Shown: positions 1-8,779, counted from the stretch's first letter. The stretch: DNA of 64,000 nt from Mucilaginibacter achroorhodeus (GCF_007846095.1 NZ_VOEI01000007.1:124001-188000), one strand, 5' to 3'. Numbers and translations: made by a program. The notes: generated by a model from the letters alone, not told the origin.

Positions 1-1
1 A

Positions 2-778
2 AATATTTTAAGCCAATCTCCCGAATTGCTTCGACGCTCAATTGGTTACGTGTTGCAAAACAACGGTTTGTTTCCGCATTACACCGTCGCCGAAAATATT
101 GCTATCGTACCTAATCTTTTAAAATGGGATAAAGCGAAAATTGAAAAGCGCACCAATGAGTTGTTAGAAAAACTTCATCTTCCTAAAGAGTATTTAAACG
201 CTTACCCCGCTGAATTAAGCGGCGGTCAACAGCAACGCGTTGGTTTGGCAAGGGCTTTGGTTGCCGATGCACCGGTATTATTGATGGATGAACCTTTTGG
301 GGCGCTGGATAATGTTACACGTTCAAAGATCCACGCTGAGTTTAATGTACTTGATGAACTTAAGCGCAAAACCATTATCATGGTAACTCACGATGTGCAG
401 GAGGCATTCCTACTGGCAGACCGTGTGGCAATGATGGATAAAGGGCAAATTGTGCAGATAGGCGCTGCTAAGGAACTACTCTTTAACCCGGCTAATGATT
501 TTGTAAAGGATTTTCTGAAAGAACAACATTTGCAACTGGAATTAAAAACCATTAAGTTAAGCGATATATGGCAATACTTACCTGCAGATGGTCGACGGAT
601 CAATACCTCTCAATTAGCAGCAAATGCAGGTGTATGGGAAGCTTTAGACACTTTTAAGTTTTATCCCCGAGAAAACATAAATATCATTAACCAGCAAACC
701 AAAGAAGTGCGCTCTGTAACATTTGATCAGTTGATGTCTGCTTATTCACGCTTCAAAAATCAGGTCCCGCATGAATGA
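2..778 (+). CDS. egtV: ABC transporter ATP-binding protein, EgtV/OpuCA-like (5' partial)
   Basis: ATPase subunit of an importer of the betaine/osmoprotectant (OpuC/ProV) class. The reading frame is open to the left edge, so the gene starts outside the window; the Walker A motif is missing for that reason. Visible are the Q-loop (VLQNNGLFP), the signature LSGGQQQRVGLARAL, Walker B plus D-loop (VLLMDEPFGALD) and the H-switch (VTHD). The last ~85 residues do not look like the CBS pair of classical OpuCA. It overlaps the permease gene by 8 bp, so the two are translationally coupled. Substrate is inferred from context: egtB and egtD follow in the same run, which favours ergothioneine (EgtUV type) over glycine betaine. 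ATPase family is certain; the egtV name is an inference. Confidence 0.8.
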   Translation, partial: NILSQSPELLRRSIGYVLQNNGLFPHYTVAENIAIVPNLLKWDKAKIEKRTNELLEKLHLPKEYLNAYPAELSGGQQQRVGLARALVADAPVLLMDEPFGALDNVTRSKIHAEFNVLDELKRKTIIMVTHDVQEAFLLADRVAMMDKGQIVQIGAAKELLFNPANDFVKDFLKEQHLQLELKTIKLSDIWQYLPADGRRINTSQLAANAGVWEALDTFKFYPRENINIINQQTKEVRSVTFDQLMSAYSRFKNQVPHE

Positions 779-2342
779 GCATCAGCAAACCCTTTTAGAG
801 TTTATGCAGCAGCAAAGCGATAAACTACTGGTGCAAACCATGCAACATATCGGGCTTACCTTTATTTCGCTGTTTATCGCAGTTGTTACCGGGTTGCCGT
901 TGGGTATCTACATCTCCCGCGTTCGCAAACTCTCCGGCCCGGTATTAGGCATAGCGGGTATATTACAAACCATTCCAAGCATCGCATTATTAGGCTTTAT
1001 GATACCGCTGTTAGGTATTGGTGCCAAACCGGCTATCGTGGCTTTGCTGCTTTACGCACTACTGCCGATTGTAAGGAATACATACACGGGCATAACAGGC
1101 GTCGACAGCAACGTTAAAGAAGCTGCCGTGGCAATGGGAATGAACAAATGGCAAGTGCTTTTTAAGGTAGAACTACCTCTGGCGATGCCGGTGATACTGG
1201 CTGGTATCCGCACAGCTACGGTTATCAATGTTGGTGTGGCAACGCTGGCATCTTACATTGCCGCCGGCGGCTTGGGCGAATTTATTTTTGGAGGCATCTC
1301 CCTCAACAATACCAACATGATATTAGCTGGAGCTATCCCGGCAGCTATGCTGGCTATATTATTTGATTTCCTGCTGTCACTCTTGCAAAAATTAAACTTC
1401 AAAAAAGTGAAAGGCACAGTGAAGATAGCGCCAGTTTTGCTGATCATACTTTCATGTTTTTACTTTATACCATCAGCGTATGGCAGCAAGTTAACAGCCG
1501 GTTTTACGCCCGAGTTTATGGGCCGGCAGGATGGCAATCTTGGGCTCGTAAGCAAATATGGTTTAAAGATTCACACCATTGTGATCAGCGATGCCGTAAT
1601 GTACAAGGCGGCGCAGGAAAAAGAATTGGACGTTATCAGCGGTTACTCTACCGATGGCAGGCTCAAAGCTTATGACCTAATAGTTTTAGATGACGATAAG
1701 AAAATATTCCCTCCCTATTATGCCGCACCGCTGGTGCGTGAAGACGCCCTAAAAAAGTTTCCTGAGTTAGAGGCAACTCTTAATAAGCTTTCGGGGCTGA
1801 TAAATGATTCGGTGATGACTGAATTAAACTACCGTACTGATTATCTTCACCAAACGCCGGAGCGTGTGGCTAAAGATTTTTTACAAGCTAACGGTTTATA
1901 TAAAGCCCCGCAGCAAAGCAACGGCGAGGTGGTACGATTAGGATCAAAAATATTTGGCGAGCAGTACATCCTCACTAATATCTACAGCATGCTCATTAAA
2001 GGTTATACCTATTACGGTGTTGAAACTAAAACAGGCCTGGGCGGCACCAAAATAGTGTTTGATGCCATGATCAATAACCAGATAGATGTTTACCCGGAAT
2101 ACACCGGCACAGGTTTGCTGGCCATATTACAGGCACCATCAAAAGTTATTGGGCAGCTGCAAACAAGTAAGGACAGCACTTACAACTATGTTAAAACAGA
2201 GTTTGAGAAGCGTTATAAAATAAAATGGTTAAAACCAATTGGCTTTAATAATGCGTATGCTTTAATGATGCGCAGGCAACAGGCAAATGAGTTGCACATC
2301 AAAACAATTTCTGATCTTAAACGCTATTTGAATACTAAATAA
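771..2342 (+). CDS. egtU: Permease/substrate-binding fusion, EgtU-like, with circularly permuted binding domain
   Basis: Membrane permease fused to its own periplasmic binding domain. Residues ~1-210 are an OpuCB/ProW-type permease with the EAA loop around 118-147; a hydrophobic segment near 219-235 leads into the binding domain. The binding-domain halves are swapped. Residues ~240-375 (LTAGFTPEF, GYSTDGR, FPPYYAAP, NYRTDY, VAKDFL) match the second half of OpuCC/EgtU domains, and residues ~387-520 (GSKIFGEQY, TGLGGTK, DVYPEYTGTG, KTISDLKRY) match the first half. The break falls between SDLK and LTAG, the usual crossover. Each half is present once, so this is not a duplication. The stretch AGFTPEF..RQDGNLGL resembles pneumococcal EgtU as I remember it. 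egtB starts 5 bp downstream. Could instead carry betaine, choline or carnitine. Confidence 0.82.
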   Translation: MNEHQQTLLEFMQQQSDKLLVQTMQHIGLTFISLFIAVVTGLPLGIYISRVRKLSGPVLGIAGILQTIPSIALLGFMIPLLGIGAKPAIVALLLYALLPIVRNTYTGITGVDSNVKEAAVAMGMNKWQVLFKVELPLAMPVILAGIRTATVINVGVATLASYIAAGGLGEFIFGGISLNNTNMILAGAIPAAMLAILFDFLLSLLQKLNFKKVKGTVKIAPVLLIILSCFYFIPSAYGSKLTAGFTPEFMGRQDGNLGLVSKYGLKIHTIVISDAVMYKAAQEKELDVISGYSTDGRLKAYDLIVLDDDKKIFPPYYAAPLVREDALKKFPELEATLNKLSGLINDSVMTELNYRTDYLHQTPERVAKDFLQANGLYKAPQQSNGEVVRLGSKIFGEQYILTNIYSMLIKGYTYYGVETKTGLGGTKIVFDAMINNQIDVYPEYTGTGLLAILQAPSKVIGQLQTSKDSTYNYVKTEFEKRYKIKWLKPIGFNNAYALMMRRQQANELHIKTISDLKRYLNTK

Positions 2343-2347
2343 TACCT

Positions 2348-3499
2348 ATGGACTTAGCGGACTGTTACAAAAAAGTACGCCAGCGCACTGATGCAATTTG
2401 CGAACCGCTGCAAACCGAAGATTACGTTGTACAACCAGTTGTAGATGTGAGTCCGCCTAAGTGGCACATAGGGCACACCACATGGTTTTTCGAAACTTTT
2501 ATCCTTAAGCCCTATTTTGCCGAATACCAGGAATTTGACCCTAATTACAATTTCGTATTTAACAGTTACTATGAAAGCGTAGGCACACGCGTAATTCGTA
2601 CAGACAGGGGTAATTTAAGTCGCCCAACGGTTATTGATATCAAACGTTATCGTAAGTATGTGGATGATGCCATGTATAACTTTTTAGCCTGCGGCGATGT
2701 AAGTGAGGATATTGAAGAACTGCTTATATTGGGCTTTAACCACGAGGAGCAGCACCAGGAGCTTCTACTAACGGATATCAAATACATCCTTGGGCATAAC
2801 CCACTGTTCCCGGCTTATTCTCATGATTGGCATGTGCCTAAGGTGCATCACGAAGAAAATGAATTTATTAAGGTAGAAGAAGGCGTCTATGAAGTTGGTT
2901 TTAATGGCGAGGGGTTTTGCTTCGATAATGAGCTCAACCGCCACAAGGTTTACCTTAATACTTATGAGATAAGCACAAACCTGGTCACCAATGCCGAGTA
3001 TCTGGAGTTTATAGAGGCCGGAGGCTATCATGATTTTCGCCACTGGCATGCTGCCGGCTGGGATTGGGTAAATAGCAACCAGATTGAAGCGCCGATGTAC
3101 TGGCACCAGATAGATGGCAAATGGCATAACTATACTTTTCATGGCTTGCAGCCGGTAAATTGGCACGAGCCATTAAACCATATCAGCTATTACGAGGCTT
3201 ATGCTTATGCATCATGGAAAGGCATGCGCCTGCCTACGGAATTTGAATGGGAAATAGCAGCAACTAAATTCAAATGGGGTTTGCGCTGGGAATGGACAGA
3301 AAGTTCATACCTACCCTACCCCGGCTTTGCCAAAGCACCCGGTGCCATTGGCGAATACAACGGTAAATTTATGGTAGGGCAAAAGGTATTGCGTGGGGCA
3401 TCAGAAGTTACCTCACCAGATCACAGCCGTCTCACTTATCGCAATTTTTTTCAACCTGAACTGCGCTGGCAATTTACTGGCATACGTTTGGCTAAATAA
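2348..3499 (+). CDS. egtB: Ergothioneine biosynthesis sulfoxide synthase EgtB-like
   Basis: Non-haem iron enzyme that joins a thiol (cysteine or gamma-glutamylcysteine) to hercynine with oxygen, giving the sulfoxide precursor of ergothioneine. The N-terminal DinB-like half holds candidate iron ligands in WHIGHTTWFFE (H43) and NHEEQHQE (H132, H136). The C-terminal half is an FGE-sulfatase fold ending in the family-typical RWQFTGIRLAK. The 383-residue length is a little short of actinobacterial EgtB (~430) but normal for other phyla. It begins 5 bp after the transporter gene and egtD follows after 23 bp, so the four genes look like one operon. No egtA, egtC or egtE is nearby, so the thiol donor and the final C-S cleavage cannot be read from this window. 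OvoA is unlikely because the methyltransferase is a separate EgtD. Confidence 0.9.
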   Translation: MDLADCYKKVRQRTDAICEPLQTEDYVVQPVVDVSPPKWHIGHTTWFFETFILKPYFAEYQEFDPNYNFVFNSYYESVGTRVIRTDRGNLSRPTVIDIKRYRKYVDDAMYNFLACGDVSEDIEELLILGFNHEEQHQELLLTDIKYILGHNPLFPAYSHDWHVPKVHHEENEFIKVEEGVYEVGFNGEGFCFDNELNRHKVYLNTYEISTNLVTNAEYLEFIEAGGYHDFRHWHAAGWDWVNSNQIEAPMYWHQIDGKWHNYTFHGLQPVNWHEPLNHISYYEAYAYASWKGMRLPTEFEWEIAATKFKWGLRWEWTESSYLPYPGFAKAPGAIGEYNGKFMVGQKVLRGASEVTSPDHSRLTYRNFFQPELRWQFTGIRLAK

Positions 3500-3522
3500 C
3501 AATACATCATCTACAACTACCT

Positions 3523-4512
3523 ATGGCATCTCAAGTTTTAACAAAAGCCACCGGCGAAACTACATCTATCACTGATCTTCAATTTTATAAAGATACCATT
3601 GCCGGCTTAACCGCCTCGCCAAAGTATCTCAATTCCAAATATTTCTATGATGCGCATGGTGATAAGCTTTTCCAGGATCTGATGAACTGCGAAGAGTATT
3701 ATCCAACCAATTGCGAAATGGAGATCTTTACCAACCAGACAGCAGATATCTGCGAGGCGCTGATAGGTAACGGCGACGCTTTTGATTTGATTGAGTTGGG
3801 TGCAGGCGACGCTACCAAATCAACCAAACTGTTAAAATACCTGATGGATAACAAAGCAGATTTCAGCTATCTGCCTATTGATATATCAGAAAATGTGATC
3901 TCATACCTCAATATGACCTTGCCTGTTATATTACCGGGCATAGATATTACCGGCCTTAATGGCGACTATTTTGATATGCTGAAAAAAGCTGCAGACATAT
4001 CTGACAAACGCAAAGTAGTGATGTTTTTAGGCTCAAATATTGGTAACATGCCGGTGGCGGATGCTGAGCAGTTTTGCAACGAACTGCGTAAACATTTATC
4101 GCCGGGTGATATGGTGTTGATCGGTGTCGATCTGAAAAAAAACCCTGCAACCGTGCTGGCAGCTTACAATGATAAAGAAGGTATTACCAAACGCTTTAAT
4201 CTCAATCTGCTGGAGCGCATGAACCGCGAATTAGGTGCAACCTTCGATGTAAATCAGTTTGATCATTACGCTATGTATGATCCTGAGACAGGAGCCTGCA
4301 AAAGCTACTTGATTAGCGGAGCTGCTCAGGATGTGAAGATAGGTGAAGAAACTATCAGCTTTGCTAAAGACGAATATATCTACATGGAGATATCGCAGAA
4401 ATACTCTGTCGAGCAAACGGATGAAATGGCTCGCAAATCGGGTTTTAAACCATCAACGCATTTCAGCGATAGCAAAGATTGGTTTTTAGATGCCATATGG
4501 CAGGCGGTATAA
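3523..4512 (+). CDS. egtD: L-histidine N-alpha-methyltransferase EgtD-like
   Basis: SAM-dependent enzyme that trimethylates the alpha-amino group of histidine to hercynine, the substrate of EgtB. The 329 residues fit the histidine-specific methyltransferase family (about 320-330). N-terminal family signature KYFYDAHGDKLFQ and EEYYPTNCE; SAM-binding motif I LIELGAGDATKS near residues 88-99; a later GSNIGNM motif. The start ATG lies 23 bp after the egtB stop. Together egtB and egtD are the minimal core of aerobic ergothioneine synthesis, here attached to a candidate ergothioneine importer. Confidence 0.92.
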   Translation: MASQVLTKATGETTSITDLQFYKDTIAGLTASPKYLNSKYFYDAHGDKLFQDLMNCEEYYPTNCEMEIFTNQTADICEALIGNGDAFDLIELGAGDATKSTKLLKYLMDNKADFSYLPIDISENVISYLNMTLPVILPGIDITGLNGDYFDMLKKAADISDKRKVVMFLGSNIGNMPVADAEQFCNELRKHLSPGDMVLIGVDLKKNPATVLAAYNDKEGITKRFNLNLLERMNRELGATFDVNQFDHYAMYDPETGACKSYLISGAAQDVKIGEETISFAKDEYIYMEISQKYSVEQTDEMARKSGFKPSTHFSDSKDWFLDAIWQAV

Positions 4513-4529
4513 GCGTTTAGATATATCCT

Positions 4530-4653
4530 GGTTGCTCCTGACCGAGCAAAATTTTTTAATTACTTTCTACAAAGCGGTAGCCCCTATGGGGCAAGTACTT
4601 TGCATTTCAATAGCGCTTGCTTATTATGTGCCGTAGGCATAACCGCTTTGTAG
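4530..4653 (+). repeat. Palindromic intergenic repeat (ctacaaagcggtag family)
   Basis: The egtD-SPFH gap holds a repeat that begins ggttgctcc..gagcaaaatt, continues with ctacaaagcggtag at 4567-4580 and ends with the inverted half aaccgctttgtag at 4641-4653. The same sequence pieces recur, partly duplicated, at 59022-59296, so this is a dispersed family and not a local hairpin. It may also end transcription of the egt operon, but there is no clear T-tract. Confidence 0.8.
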
Positions 4654-4759
4654 GGCGATGCAAATAAAACATTGCGTGCAGTAGGTACGCAACCTGTCTA
4701 CGCAATTTGTATTGATGAGATGATTAAATAAGGCTATCTTTATAAAAAATACAACCTAA

Positions 4760-5701
4760 ATGGAAGCCTCATCTGTATTACTCTACATCTTTTTATTCTT
4801 CATTGTAATTGTTATTTTCTCATCATTTGTAACTGTTAAACAGGGTACAATCGTGGTGATCACGGTGTTTGGCAAATACCGCCGCATATTAACGCCGGGC
4901 TTAAATTTCAAGATACCGCTGATAGAGAACATTTACTCAAAAATATCCATCCAGAACCGCTCGGTTGAACTGGAGTTCCAGGCAGTAACGTATGATCAGG
5001 CGAATGTATATTTTAAGGCCATGCTGCTTTACTCGGTATTGAACCAGGAGGAAGAAACCATTAAAAACGTAGCCTTCAAATTTGTTGACGAGCGTAACCT
5101 GATGCAGGCGCTTATCCGCACCGTTGAAGGTTCTATCCGTGCCTTTGTAGCTACTAAACGCCAAAGCGAGGTACTGATACTCCGTCGCGATATTGTGGAG
5201 CACGTAAAAGAACAACTGGACAATATATTAGAAGGCTGGGGATATCACCTGCAGGACCTTCAGTTAAATGATATCACCTTTGATGATGTGATCATGAAAT
5301 CGATGAGCCAGGTGGTGGCATCAAATAACCTGAAAGCCGCAGCTGAGAACGAAGGCCAGGCCTTATTGATTACCAAAACCAAAGCCGCCGAAGCCGATGG
5401 TAATGCCATCAAAATTTCGGCAGAGGCCGAGCGCCAGGCTGCGCAACTACGCGGACAAGGTATAGCACTTTTCCGCGAGGAGGTAGCTAAGGGTATGACC
5501 TCTGCTGCAAAGGAGATGCAAACGGCCAATATGGACACCTCGGTTATCCTGTTCACTATGTGGACAGAATCCATTAAACACTTCTCAGAAAACTCTAAAG
5601 GCAATGTTATTTTCCTTGATGGATCAAGCGACGCAATGCAGCGCACCATGAAAGAAATGATGGCTTTAAACCATTTGCATACAGACACCGTCAAAAAGTA
5701 A
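4760..5701 (+). CDS. SPFH/band 7 (stomatin-like) membrane protein
   Basis: 313-residue protein of the SPFH superfamily. One N-terminal membrane segment (residues ~5-24) is followed by the prohibitin-homology domain (VKQGTIVVITVFGKYRRILTPG, later NRSVELEF). An Ala/Glu/Gln-rich helical stretch at ~190-250 is typical of the oligomerising coiled region in slipins. Such proteins form rings on the inner membrane and organise membrane microdomains or regulate proteases. No NfeD partner gene is beside it. The DUF922 gene follows after 27 bp and may be cotranscribed. Its specific role cannot be read from the sequence. Confidence 0.85.
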   Translation: MEASSVLLYIFLFFIVIVIFSSFVTVKQGTIVVITVFGKYRRILTPGLNFKIPLIENIYSKISIQNRSVELEFQAVTYDQANVYFKAMLLYSVLNQEEETIKNVAFKFVDERNLMQALIRTVEGSIRAFVATKRQSEVLILRRDIVEHVKEQLDNILEGWGYHLQDLQLNDITFDDVIMKSMSQVVASNNLKAAAENEGQALLITKTKAAEADGNAIKISAEAERQAAQLRGQGIALFREEVAKGMTSAAKEMQTANMDTSVILFTMWTESIKHFSENSKGNVIFLDGSSDAMQRTMKEMMALNHLHTDTVKK

Positions 5702-5728
5702 ATTTACTTTACCCCCCCGACGGCTTAG

Positions 5729-6289
5729 ATGAGATTGATTAAACTTTGCGCTATTTGCGCCGTGGCAGTTTTATGCCTTAAAACAAAGGCGGCTACAGCA
5801 CAGCCTTACCGCATTTTAACGCAGGCTGATTTTTTAGGTACACCGAGACCTGACGGCAGAGGCGTTGTAGCTTACACTAACTGCACGCTCAACTTTAGCT
5901 ACCAGTCTAACCACGTGAACAACGGTGAGTACCTTTTACACGCCAGCGTCCGTCTAACCATGAATAACTATAAGTCATGGTTAGACCGTTCCCGGATTAT
6001 TAATAGTGAGCAACTTTTAGAAATATTGAAACACGAACAGGGGCATTACAATATTGCTTACCTGGAGCAGCAGGAAGTTCTGCGCACCTTAAGTCGCACA
6101 CGCTTCACAGCAAATTACCGACAGGAGGCTATGGATATTTTTGACCGTATAGATGCCAGGTATAAGCAACTTAACCAGGATTACGAAGAAGATACCCAAA
6201 ACATGGTTAACCGCCAGCAGCAACACAGCTGGGACGTTTATTTTGCAAAGCGCCTGCAATATATTTCAAGAGAAAACGCAAGCTTGTAA
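5729..6289 (+). CDS. DUF922-family predicted secreted protein
   Basis: 186 residues with an N-terminal signal-like segment (RLIKLCAICAVAVLCLKTKAATA, then mature start near Q25). The central motif KHEQGHYNIA matches the DUF922 family, whose HEQGH element resembles the HExxH zinc site of metallopeptidases with Glu as the second residue. Also present is NYKSWLDRS, typical of the family. Likely periplasmic; peptidase activity is a family-level prediction, not shown. A run of seven C residues lies 10-20 bp upstream of the start. lpxH follows but has its own promoter. Confidence 0.72.
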   Translation: MRLIKLCAICAVAVLCLKTKAATAQPYRILTQADFLGTPRPDGRGVVAYTNCTLNFSYQSNHVNNGEYLLHASVRLTMNNYKSWLDRSRIINSEQLLEILKHEQGHYNIAYLEQQEVLRTLSRTRFTANYRQEAMDIFDRIDARYKQLNQDYEEDTQNMVNRQQQHSWDVYFAKRLQYISRENASL

Positions 6290-6294
6290 TCATG

Positions 6295-6325
6295 TTTGCC
6301 ATATGCCAATATTCCTGTACTTTTG
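6295..6325 (+). promoter_or_regulatory. Bacteroidota-type promoter for lpxH
   Basis: TTTG at 6295-6298, a 19-nt spacer, and TACTTTTG at 6318-6325 match the -33/-7 pattern TTTG..TAnnTTTG. The first base of the lpxH ATG (6332) lies 6 nt after the -7 box, so the transcript would be leaderless or nearly so. Confidence 0.65.
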
Positions 6326-6331
6326 AAGCCT

Positions 6332-7081
6332 ATGCCCGTAGGTAAAAATTTATATTTCGCTTCTGATTTCCATTTGGGTGCTGTAAGTTATAGTTCATCG
6401 CGCGAACGGGAAGACCGTATTATACGCTGGCTGGATATGATCAAAGATGACGTTGCCGAACTATTTTTAATGGGCGATGTATTTGATTTCTGGTTTGAAT
6501 ATAAAACTGTTGTTCCCAAAGGTTACGTTCGTTTTTTAGGAAAACTGGCCCAACTTACCGATAGCGGTGTTAAGCTATATCTTTTTAAAGGCAACCACGA
6601 TATGTGGATGTTCGATTATTTTGTGACGGAGTTTAATGCCACCATTATCACCAACGAACTGGAGATTGAGCGGAGCGGCAAAAAGTTTTACCTGCACCAC
6701 GGCGACGGTCTCGGGCCCGGAGATAAGTTCTATAAATTCTTGAAAAAGTTTTTCAGGAGCGGTGTTTGCCAATGGTTATTTGCCAGGCTGCACCCTAATT
6801 TGGGTGTTGGTATTGCAAACGCATGGTCGAGACAGAGCCGTATTGCCGGCGCTAAAGATGAGCACAAGATGCAGTACCAGCAGGAATGGCTGGAAACCTA
6901 TTCGCGAGAAATGCTCAAAACGCAACACTTCGATTATTTTGTTTTCGGGCACCGCCATTTGCCTCTTGACATTGCACTGCCAGATAATGCGCGGTACATT
7001 AACCTCGGCGAATGGGTAAATTACAACAGCTACGCGGTTTTCGATGGAACTGAGTTATCATTAAGATATTTCACTCAATAG
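6332..7081 (+). CDS. lpxH: UDP-2,3-diacylglucosamine diphosphatase LpxH-like
   Basis: Metallophosphoesterase of lipid A synthesis; it cleaves UDP-2,3-diacylglucosamine to lipid X and UMP at the inner membrane. All metal-binding motifs are visible in order: SDFHLG (DxH), MGDVFDFW (GD), GNHD, HHGDGLG and GHRH. The reading frame extends upstream to a TTG at 6296, but ATG 6332 puts the metallophosphoesterase core about 10 residues from the N-terminus as usual and lies just behind the promoter box. The 249 residues fit the family. It ends convergently with the SHOCT gene, 17 bp apart. Confidence 0.9.
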   Translation: MPVGKNLYFASDFHLGAVSYSSSREREDRIIRWLDMIKDDVAELFLMGDVFDFWFEYKTVVPKGYVRFLGKLAQLTDSGVKLYLFKGNHDMWMFDYFVTEFNATIITNELEIERSGKKFYLHHGDGLGPGDKFYKFLKKFFRSGVCQWLFARLHPNLGVGIANAWSRQSRIAGAKDEHKMQYQQEWLETYSREMLKTQHFDYFVFGHRHLPLDIALPDNARYINLGEWVNYNSYAVFDGTELSLRYFTQ

Positions 7082-7098
7082 CTATCAAGCGATTAATA

Positions 7099-7437
7099 TT
7101 AATACTGTCTGTAAGAGTTTAAGATTCGCGCCTTCTGATTATTAAATTCAGCTTCTGATATTGCGCCGCTATCCAATAACTGCTTAAATTTTTCAAGCTC
7201 ATCGGCAGATGACCGAGCGGGAAAAGCATAAGGGTCTTTATATCGAATCTTAGGTGTGCAATAGATAATTGCGATTCCAATAATATTCAGGAAGAAACCT
7301 AATAATAACCCGGGAATTGCACCAATTGTTCTTTCTGCACCTGCTTTATATCCCCATATAGGAAATATGATACATCCTCCTAATATTCCAAAAGCAACAA
7401 TTATTAAGATTATCTCAGGTACGCCCAGGTTAAACAT
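7099..7437 (-). CDS. Small membrane protein with C-terminal SHOCT domain
   Basis: 112 residues from the ATG at 7437; an upstream ATG at 7485 would add 16 residues. Two hydrophobic segments (around EIILIIVAFGILGG and IPGLLLGFFLNIIGIAII) precede a C-terminal SHOCT motif (ELEKFKQLLDSGAISEAEF), a short helical module often attached to membrane or phage-shock-type proteins. Function unknown. It stands alone on the minus strand between lpxH and prfA. Confidence 0.7.
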   Translation of the reverse strand: MFNLGVPEIILIIVAFGILGGCIIFPIWGYKAGAERTIGAIPGLLLGFFLNIIGIAIIYCTPKIRYKDPYAFPARSSADELEKFKQLLDSGAISEAEFNNQKARILNSYRQY

Positions 7438-7600
7438 GATATTCAGGTTTATGATATTTATCCTAATATAGGATATTGTTGTCAATATGTTTAAAATGAA
7501 AATAAATTTTACAACCGTGATTGTTTGTTAAAGTAGTGTAATAAGCTCTAACTATAGATTAACTACAGGCTCCTCGCTAAATTATGTGACAGAAATTGCG

Positions 7601-7608
7601 TATTTTTG
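7601..7608 (+). promoter_or_regulatory. Candidate -7 box upstream of prfA
   Basis: TATTTTTG fits TAnnTTTG; no clear TTTG lies 18-20 nt further up. The prfA ATG is about 50 nt downstream. The same short stretch is read through by the longer open frame from 7596, an argument against that longer start. Confidence 0.45.
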
Positions 7609-7658
7609 CATGTTTTTTGCGCGGTTTTTCTTACCTACCGCAAAATCTTTTACATAAA

Positions 7659-8732
7659 ATGTTAGATAAATTAGAGTTAATATACCAACGCTGGAAAACT
7701 GTTGAAGGCGAGTTAAGCAGCCCGGAAGCAATGGCTGATATGAAGCGTTTTGCCCAGCTGAACAAAGAATATAAAGATCTTGCCAAGGTTGTTGATCAAT
7801 ACCACATTTACAAAAATGTTATCAGCAACATTGATGCAAACAAAGAGATTTTGGCTACAGAAAAAGACGAAGAATTTCGTGAAATGGCCAAGGGCGAGCT
7901 GGATGAACTTTTGCAAAAGCAGGATGAACTGGAAGAGGCTATCCGCCTGATGCTGATACCTAAAGATCCGGAGGACTCTAAAAATGCCATTGTGGAGATA
8001 CGTGGCGGCACAGGTGGTGATGAAGCTGCCCTTTTTGCAGGCGACCTTTACCGCATGTACATGCGTTACTGTGAAAAACGCGGCTGGCGTACCGAGTTGG
8101 TAGATTATACCGAAGGTACTGCGGGCGGTTACAAAGAGATAGTTTTCAATGTGAATGCAGAAGATGCTTACGGTAACTTTAAGTATGAGTCAGGCGTGCA
8201 CCGCGTACAGCGAGTGCCTGATACAGAAACACAAGGCCGCGTGCACACGTCTGCAGCATCGGTAGTGGTATTGCCTGAAGTTGATGAATTTGACATCGAA
8301 CTTCATGCTGCAGATATCCGCAAAGATCTTTTCTGCGCATCGGGCCCTGGTGGTCAGTCGGTTAACACCACCTACTCCGCGGTACGTTTAACGCACATCC
8401 CAACAGGTATTGTTGCACAATGCCAGGATCAGAAATCGCAATTGAAGAATTACGATAAAGCATTGCAGGTATTACGTTCACGCGTTTATGAAATGGAATT
8501 GCAAAAACACTTGGAAGAAACCTCTAAAAAACGCAAGACCATGGTAGCTACCGGTGATAGAAGTGCCAAAGTGCGTACTTACAATTACCCACAAGGGCGT
8601 TTAACTGAACACCGCATAGGTTTAACCATATATAACCTCCCCGGCGTTATGAACGGCGACCTGCAGGAAATAATGGAAGCTTTGCAGTTTGCGGAAAATG
8701 CTGAAAAATTAAAAGAAGGCACTGTAGTATAA
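7659..8732 (+). CDS. prfA: Peptide chain release factor 1
   Basis: Recognises UAA and UAG in the ribosomal A site and triggers peptide release. 357 residues from ATG 7659 (MLDKLELIYQRW), the family-typical start; the open frame reaches back to 7596 but those codons overlap the promoter. The GGQ loop is in CASGPGGQSVNTT and the anticodon-like selectivity tripeptide appears as PDT in RVPDTETQGR, in the RF1 PxT pattern. A compact hairpin terminator follows 21 bp after the stop. Confidence 0.97.
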   Translation: MLDKLELIYQRWKTVEGELSSPEAMADMKRFAQLNKEYKDLAKVVDQYHIYKNVISNIDANKEILATEKDEEFREMAKGELDELLQKQDELEEAIRLMLIPKDPEDSKNAIVEIRGGTGGDEAALFAGDLYRMYMRYCEKRGWRTELVDYTEGTAGGYKEIVFNVNAEDAYGNFKYESGVHRVQRVPDTETQGRVHTSAASVVVLPEVDEFDIELHAADIRKDLFCASGPGGQSVNTTYSAVRLTHIPTGIVAQCQDQKSQLKNYDKALQVLRSRVYEMELQKHLEETSKKRKTMVATGDRSAKVRTYNYPQGRLTEHRIGLTIYNLPGVMNGDLQEIMEALQFAENAEKLKEGTVV

Positions 8733-8753
8733 GCTATTGCCAATATAAAAATT

Positions 8754-8779
8754 AAAGCGCCCTATGGGTGCTTTTTTTG
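8754..8779 (+). terminator. Terminator of prfA
   Basis: aaagcgccc / gggtgcttt arms with a 3-nt loop (one G-T pair) followed by a T-run. Confidence 0.8.

Noticed and set aside
388..603. Minus-strand open frame inside the ATPase gene
   Set aside because: Shadow of a well-conserved coding frame; no family features. The same applies to the many antisense frames within polA, tex, gltX and rmuC.
771..2342. Partial duplication or assembly fusion of two binding proteins
   Set aside because: Each half of the domain occurs only once and the frame is continuous, with the break at the natural crossover; permutation explains it better.
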